From positions 48,624,386-48,688,385 of the forward strand of contig JAYGXS010000004.1 in assembly GCA_036362985.1 (NCBI GenBank): a stretch of 64,000 nucleotides of DNA, in the 5' to 3' direction. This DNA is from Ligula intestinalis (lineage: Eukaryota; Platyhelminthes; Cestoda; Diphyllobothriidea; Diphyllobothriidae). Below are positions 58,780-64,000 of this stretch, in pieces (the stretch's first letter is position 1; the number at the start of each line of letters is the position of its first letter). Both the position numbers and the translations under genes were made by a program. A model generated the notes under the pieces. The model was not told the DNA's origin. It saw nothing but the letters and a program-made list of their open reading frames with translations, and ran no database searches.

Positions 58780-59055
58780 CCGATTTTTATCCCTTTTTGT
58801 TTATTCGAACTACAATGGGGTCATGCGGGCACCGGATCACAATGCTAGCGCTGTTTTGAAAGCAGTCCAATTTGGCCTATATCTGACGACTTTTCCTAGG
58901 ACATTTATCCATGATATCGAAAATTGCAGTCATTTACGATTATGGATTAATCTTGATATCCCGTTGCTGTGATTCTGTGCGCGTAATTTGATTCTTTTAC
59001 AATGGAGAATTTTTTTGCTGAAAACTTCGGAATTATATTTTCAAAATAAAGTGTA
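58780..59055 (+). repeat. family D repeat
   Basis: TTATTCGAACTACAATGGGGTC, GCTAGCGCTGTTTTGAAAGC, AGTCCAATTTGGCCTATAT, and 3' end TTTTTTTGCTGAAAAC, TATTTTCAAAATAAAGTG. Aligns with 33428-33680 on the other strand. Confidence 0.65.
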
Positions 59056-60915
59056 TCTGTCTCCCTTGCACACCCCTCTCTCTCGCTCTCTCTTATTTCT
59101 AGTAGCAATAACGACAGTGATGGTAGCAGTCTTAGTAGAATGCTCATAACCGTGCTGTCTCCAGCTTCTTGTCAGTGGCTTCGCACCGAAGTTGAAATCA
59201 AACAAACGCCGGGAGGATGGCTTTTTTGTGAGCTGGTTAGTCCCAGGACATGTGCTGCGGAGAAGTCCATAGGGGTTGCCCGAGCGTAATTAATGAAGCA
59301 CCGAGTTTTTTGATTGACCACAGGCTATCGCCTACCCACCCTCCCCCTCATTTGTCTGACTGCTCAGACTTCAAGCCCTCAATTTTGTGTGTCATCTATT
59401 TTATCCACTGATGCGCGGAGTGATGAGAATTTCGCCAGGGCTGAGACGCACCGGCAACTGCACTCCGGTACCCCCACAGGCTTTGAAAATGAGCGTGTGT
59501 CGTCTATGTCACGAAGGGTCTGACTTACACGGACCCCGAAGGCGACGCCGGCACCGCCTATAGGTGCCCCCAAAAACCCATATTTGGAGAGGGGATGGGG
59601 GAGGAGATGGAGAAAGGAAGGGTTATTTTAATTAGTTCATCATCCGAGGTGGTCTAAGAGGGAACCCTTTTCAGGTAAAAAGAACATAGTACTTCCTTGA
59701 GAAGACCTCCCAAAAAACAAAACAAAACCTGGAAAATAGATCGTAGCCCTCATCGGTTCTATTATGGACAGATGAGGGGATGGTAACTTGTGTTGAGAAG
59801 AGGCTAATTAATATAAAATGGACGCAGAAAGTATAAATAGGAGAATAGGAGCAGCCATTAAATCGGCTCACAGTCGGACGTACAACATTGGTGATAGTCC
59901 TCCTGATATCGGATTCTGGACCTTTGATAAGTCCACATCGTACCCCCTTCTAGGAACCCTCATTGTTGTTGGGAGGATAAATCGAAAACATGGGGTGGTA
60001 GGACTGTTAGCCGTTAGACATGAAAACTATTGATCGTTTTCTAGTATGCATAAATGCGTAATTTTTGTTTGATATTTAGCATAGATTTGAAGCGTGAACA
60101 ACCTCAAAGTACACGTAAACTTTAAAAAATATATATATAAGTTTGTGTACCTGCATATAAAGTTTGGTGGAGCGCTTCGGGAAAGATAGACGTCAATGGT
60201 CCTAAACATTCCATTGCTTTCAAAAGCCTAGAAAATGGTGCGGAATTATTATTCATACCACTTGTCAGTGTAGAAATTGAATGCACATACTCCAAGAACG
60301 GTATATTCTTTTTGGCGGTATTTGTAATTCCATATCTGGTTTTGGTAGATGTTGCTATGAAAAAAAGTGGAATGATTACTTTGTACCAGCTGGAGGATAG
60401 AGCAAGCTAGTGTCAACTTTTGCCTCATATAATGACTCAGCATAACTTTAGGGCAGCCACAAACTGTTTTTGGCACGTAATTGAACATCTCTTAGCAAAC
60501 TTGATCATCCGCTCCTTAATTTTAGTGGCATGGTATCTATTTAGTACGCTCCCGCATTATCCGTCGCACTATCTGACCTCTGAGAAATTGCTATCATGCT
60601 TACTTTAAACATGAAAGTAGCAGTGTAATATTAATTTAAGGAAGTCAAGTTAAGCGAACGAACGTTTTCCATTAATTCATCATCAGGCAATACAGTAATA
60701 TAAGGGAGGGTAGAGTTAACGAAAGTTTTAGGCAAAACAATCAGTAGTAACAAGGGGAGAGAGGTGTAAAAGGATCAAGGGGGGGTTAAGGGGATCAGAT
60801 TTTAGTCTTAATTTGGGACAGAGAAATGGGGGTGGGGAGAGAGGGGAAGGGGAAGGAGTCAGACAATTAGTTAATTTATATATTACCGACAAAGACGGGG
60901 AACATCCGTGAACGC
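59056..60915. other. unassigned DNA
   Basis: Only a short string near 60675 (TTCATCATCAGG) recalls the PLE tail, too little to call. No gene was supported. Confidence 0.4.
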
Positions 60916-61060
60916 GTTTTCTGGCTTTTTTTGCCGTCATTGGGCGGTGATGCTCCAGCTCCAGTGTAGCAGCGGAAATTGCCGCCACACTTGAGTTTCG
61001 AACTCGCGTCTCTCCGGCCAGAGGCGAACGCTCTAACCATTGAGCCACAAGTCTGCCCTC
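60916..61060 (-). repeat. tRNA-derived SINE, family A
   Basis: Minus strand: TTGTGGCTCAATGGTTAGAG (A box), GCGAGTTCGAAACTC (B box), then CCGCCCAATGACGGC and AAAGCCAGAAAACGCG. The body is more diverged than in other copies. A 154-codon open frame across it is a by-product. Confidence 0.7.
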
Positions 61061-62284
61061 TTGTCGGTTTGTGATCGGGAGTGTATAGTACAAGTGGGTA
61101 TCTGTACACCGATCTGTTTCACTAGCGTCGAAGAGCCAGAGGTGACGGTACGGGATCAGGTAAGGGCCGAAACATGTGTTCGCCACCTGCACAGAACAAA
61201 TTTATCGGCTGAATTCTACCAGCGTAGTGCCCCGTAACTATTACCCCCTACACCCATTCCCCTCCACAAATACGTCTTGTTTCCACGACAACGCAATGCC
61301 TGGAGGACTGGAAGTAGTATGGACGCAATGGCTGACGTGAAGAAACCCCGCATGCGGGTGTCACACGCCTACTGGGCCCAACACGCACATGAATCAAATT
61401 TCCGCAAGTATGCAGGTCTATGTAAAGCGAGTTGCTCCAAAGGTCCGATAAGGAAGGCCCTTTCAGCCCGACCCTCAGTATGGCGGCCCCAGTTTAGGCC
61501 ACAACTGTCAGAATGTCTTGATAATTTGGAAACGGGTTGGGAAAGTTAGTGCTATATCGGCACAAGGTCCACCTTATTATCTCTGTCTCATTCCCTATCT
61601 ACCTCTCATAATTCGCACGAGAAAGTAATAATCTAACCATATGGAAGCGAGATTAGGCCCGATGACTTGCGTGGTTTAAAGCCTCTGTCCAACGCATGAG
61701 GAAGAACGACATCAAGTTATAAAACCAGCTTTAGACAAAACGACCAAGTCCCGCATCTTTGTTCAACGAAGTCGAATCAGCAAATCTCAGTCGTATAAAC
61801 CGCAGGCCGCTTGACCATATTGAAGCAGTAAACGCAGCTACTTACCGCCATTGTAGGCACCATTTACAGCCTATATGAACCCAGCATTGTCGATGGTATG
61901 AGAACGAGCCGTTGACGGTATAAACTTCAGGATTGATGCCCCCTTATGAATACTCGCTGCTACCTAACTTCGCCGTGGCATTGTATCTGTGGGTTTCTCG
62001 AACCGCCATAGACAAAGATATGGACACTGGGATACCTTCATTGTCCTAATTATATTACAGTGCCTTCGAGAAGGTAAACACAGAGTCTGTCGGTAGACGG
62101 CCGTCAGTTTAGCCACTGTGTCCTATCCCCTCGCCTGATCTTTTGATCTGATCGTTCCAGTAAATGGACTGATGTAGAGACGACAGGTCCATCGATATTG
62201 GAAAGCATAATTGCATAGTCATAGTAGATAGGCTAGTCTTTTCCTTGGTAAGGACGACCTTTTATAGTCGCCTAGACAAGACAC
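61061..62284. other. unassigned DNA
   Basis: No gene or repeat supported. The 61277-61549 frame has no recognised domain. Confidence 0.4.
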
Positions 62285-62515
62285 AGGAACGGGGACCACC
62301 CACAATACATATGGCTTTGCGCCCACTTCCAGGGAAATTATGTTTCAGATTACGGTGAAGGTTACAGTTAAGTTTAGTGTTAGTTATAAGGTCAGAGTTG
62401 GGGTTTGGGTCAGGATTATGGTAGGGCTTAAGGTTTGGGTTAGGTTTAGGTGTAGGGTGGGCTTCGGTGTTACAGTTTACTTTTAGATTACAATTAGTGT
62501 TAAGGATAAGACTCA
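62285..62515 (-). repeat. telomere-like repeat with conserved flank
   Basis: The longest copy. The plus strand has GTTACAGTTAAG, GGTTTGGGTTAGG, TTTAGGTGTAGGG and many TTAGGG variants. At its left edge the conserved flank reads, on the minus strand, TTTCCCTGGAAGTGGGCGC, AAAGCCATATGTATTGTGGG. Confidence 0.65.
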
Positions 62516-63114
62516 GGAATATTTACCCTTCTTAACAGTTATCGCAAGGCCACTTCTTTTATTTGAGTGAGCCTTCTTATTGCCATAACCTGTTTGGGCG
62601 GCCATCCAAATCATCCTTCCCTATTCCCACGACGAAGGGCAGTAAAATTTGAAGAAACGGTAACCCAGTGGATTCGAAGGAGTATACCTGTTCTTTTGAA
62701 GGAGATTATGCTGCGACGGAGGGGTCGATTTTGTCCTTAGGACCACCCTCTAGTTCTCCTCTTATAAAATGGCGAATCACTAACGAACCCACTGTGCAAA
62801 GGTTGTTAGCCTCTTGAACAAAATTTACATTCGAGCCTACGTTGACCAGTCATAGCCTGAATCTATTGGTTATACTTCTGCCAAATGCGGACAAAGTCCT
62901 CATTTTGGAGTATCCATTGCACGAACAGACATGCAAAAATTTGCTTAGGTCAGTCTATCATCGCAATGACGGCAGCTGCAATATAACGGACGCAAAACAC
63001 ATCCATCCGCCCCATCCGTTTATTATTGTGCTGTTATAAAAAGAGTCAATCTCACTAGCCAATTTGGACCAATCTTAAAACTCCGTTAACTTTATAATTA
63101 TCATTTTACCCTTG
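62516..63114. other. unassigned DNA
   Basis: A 65-codon plus frame (62842-63039) has no known domain. Confidence 0.4.
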
Positions 63115-63430
63115 CACCAGAACGGTAAGTTGAACATCAGGTAAGTTGAAGTAGACGACCTCCTAACCACCATTTCTAATTTTTCAGGAAGTTCAAGAAA
63201 TCTGCATTTTGATAATCGGGTTTTTCCGCAATGCGTTAAATGATAACACAGAGTAGGAAAATCTACAGATATAAATCTATATCATTTCTCAATACAATCT
63301 GACACAAATGCATACATCAGTTATTAAAGTGTATTTCATTGCCTACCCTAATTCCCCACCCATCAAACCCCTGTTATCACCGTTTCCATAGGAAAAAATG
63401 CCAGGATTAGGGGTATATGAGGTGCCCTAC
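63115..63430 (+). repeat. family C repeat
   Basis: The most complete copy: CCAGAACGGTAAGTTGAAC at its start and GGATTAGGGGTATATGAGGT at its end. Aligned with 53690-54006 (minus) and, in part, 54095-54235. Confidence 0.75.
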
Positions 63431-64000
63431 TTAAACTATTGTTGTACTTTAAAGTGCAACAGAATGCTCTATCGATTCCTTAAAATCGAATAAGCTGCCC
63501 GGTAACGACTGCTCTGGCCAGTTAGTTACGGAAGAAGGGCAGGAACAGGAGAAATTAAAGTGAAACATTACGCTACTAGCCAACAGCGGACCACAGTGGG
63601 GCGCTGCAGACCAGCCAGATGTAGCACGTTCGCTCAAGTAGTACATGAGTGTGTGCATGCCTTTCGCTACCGTTGGAGCGCAGTAAGCGGTGGTGGCCGA
63701 GTCCCCTGCCACCGGCTGACAGATTTCGCCTCCCCCTACTCCCCCCCCCCCCCCTGCGTTCAGAAACGGGTGCTTTGTTCTTTTGTCCACGAGTAACACG
63801 AGCTGATCCAGCCCATCTCGTACAGTGAGTGTGCGGGTCCCTGGGTAAGTGTGCGCTACGGAAGCATGCTGCTGCTTCGTTGCCAGAGTGGTCCTGGCAC
63901 GAGCCAGATATGCCACCACCCCGGATGACTCACGGAAGCTTGTGGACACGATCGCCTAGCCTCACCCCGTGCACACGCGGGGACCTAGTTACCCCCCCCC
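63431..64000. other. unassigned DNA with poly-C runs
   Basis: Runs of C lie at 63741-63754 and at the very end. The 166-codon minus frame (63449-63949) crosses the run and has no recognisable domain, so I treat it as chance. Confidence 0.4.

Noticed and set aside
60655..60690. Another PLE tail copy (TTCATCATCAGG)
   Set aside because: Only about 12-20 bases match and no core or target duplication is present.
60728..61192. 154-codon minus frame
   Set aside because: Runs through a SINE. Its 'GSMVRAFASG'-type residues are the translated tRNA-like head.
62340..62510. True telomere
   Set aside because: Hexamers are degenerate, internal to the window, and bounded by a flank shared with other internal copies.
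63449..63949. 166-codon minus frame
   Set aside because: Crosses a poly-C run giving a glycine string. No domain, and composition keeps it open.

Overview
The window reads as repeat-dominated nuclear DNA of a eukaryote, most likely a parasitic flatworm and probably a diphyllobothriidean tapeworm (Spirometra, Dibothriocephalus or Schistocephalus type). That assignment is an inference. It rests on several divergent Penelope-like element (PLE) relics with GIY-YIG endonuclease ends, tRNA-derived SINEs with a shared 3' body, degenerate telomere-like arrays, and many long poly-G/poly-C runs. I found no operon structure and no intact host gene. Most open frames shorter than about 130 codons look like chance or repeat-borne frames.

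Layout. 0-10 kb: mostly unassigned DNA with a small flanked insertion (2.55 kb), a non-LTR reverse transcriptase scrap (3.8-4.0 kb), one tRNA-derived SINE (5.3 kb), two short tandem arrays (5.5 and 6.1-6.5 kb) and copies of a dispersed repeat here called family D. 10-17.6 kb: a mini-element with perfect 12-bp target duplications (10.6 kb), a PLE relic with a GIY-YIG domain (12.0-12.9 kb), a palindromic mini-element (13.5 kb), and an internally deleted pogo/Tigger DNA transposon whose C-terminal coding remnant keeps a PCNA-binding-type motif (16.7-17.6 kb). 20-32 kb: a GAA-expanded PLE tail (21 kb), a repeat with a nested SINE (24-25 kb), two 1.15-kb head-to-tail copies of another PLE-type 3' end (25.2-27.4 kb), a Gypsy-like RNase H scrap (29.1 kb), and a third flanked mini-element (30.2 kb). 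33-43 kb: family D, telomere-like tracts, two SINE-B copies, and two neighbouring tandem arrays (268-bp and 852-bp units). 43.2-45.9 kb: the best preserved element, a minus-strand PLE with RT and GIY-YIG domains, three in-frame stops and an inverted 334-bp piece of itself joined to its 5' side. 48-64 kb: SINEs, a 952-bp MITE with long inverted termini, a purine-rich (GGGA)n tract, three copies of family C (two of them in inverted orientation), an RTE-like RT scrap and another telomere-like array.

The most interesting signal is a set of about 100-bp units at 10.6, 13.5 and 30.2 kb, plus a 77-bp relative at 2.56 kb. Each is bounded by 12-13 bp direct repeats. The full units carry a hammerhead-ribozyme-like core (CTGATGA, a hairpin, then GAAAC and a palindromic ACGT). 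The same tail ends the PLE relic at 12 kb. They therefore look like small non-autonomous, hammerhead-bearing (retrozyme-like) insertions mobilised by a PLE. Self-cleavage and mobility cannot be judged from sequence reading alone.
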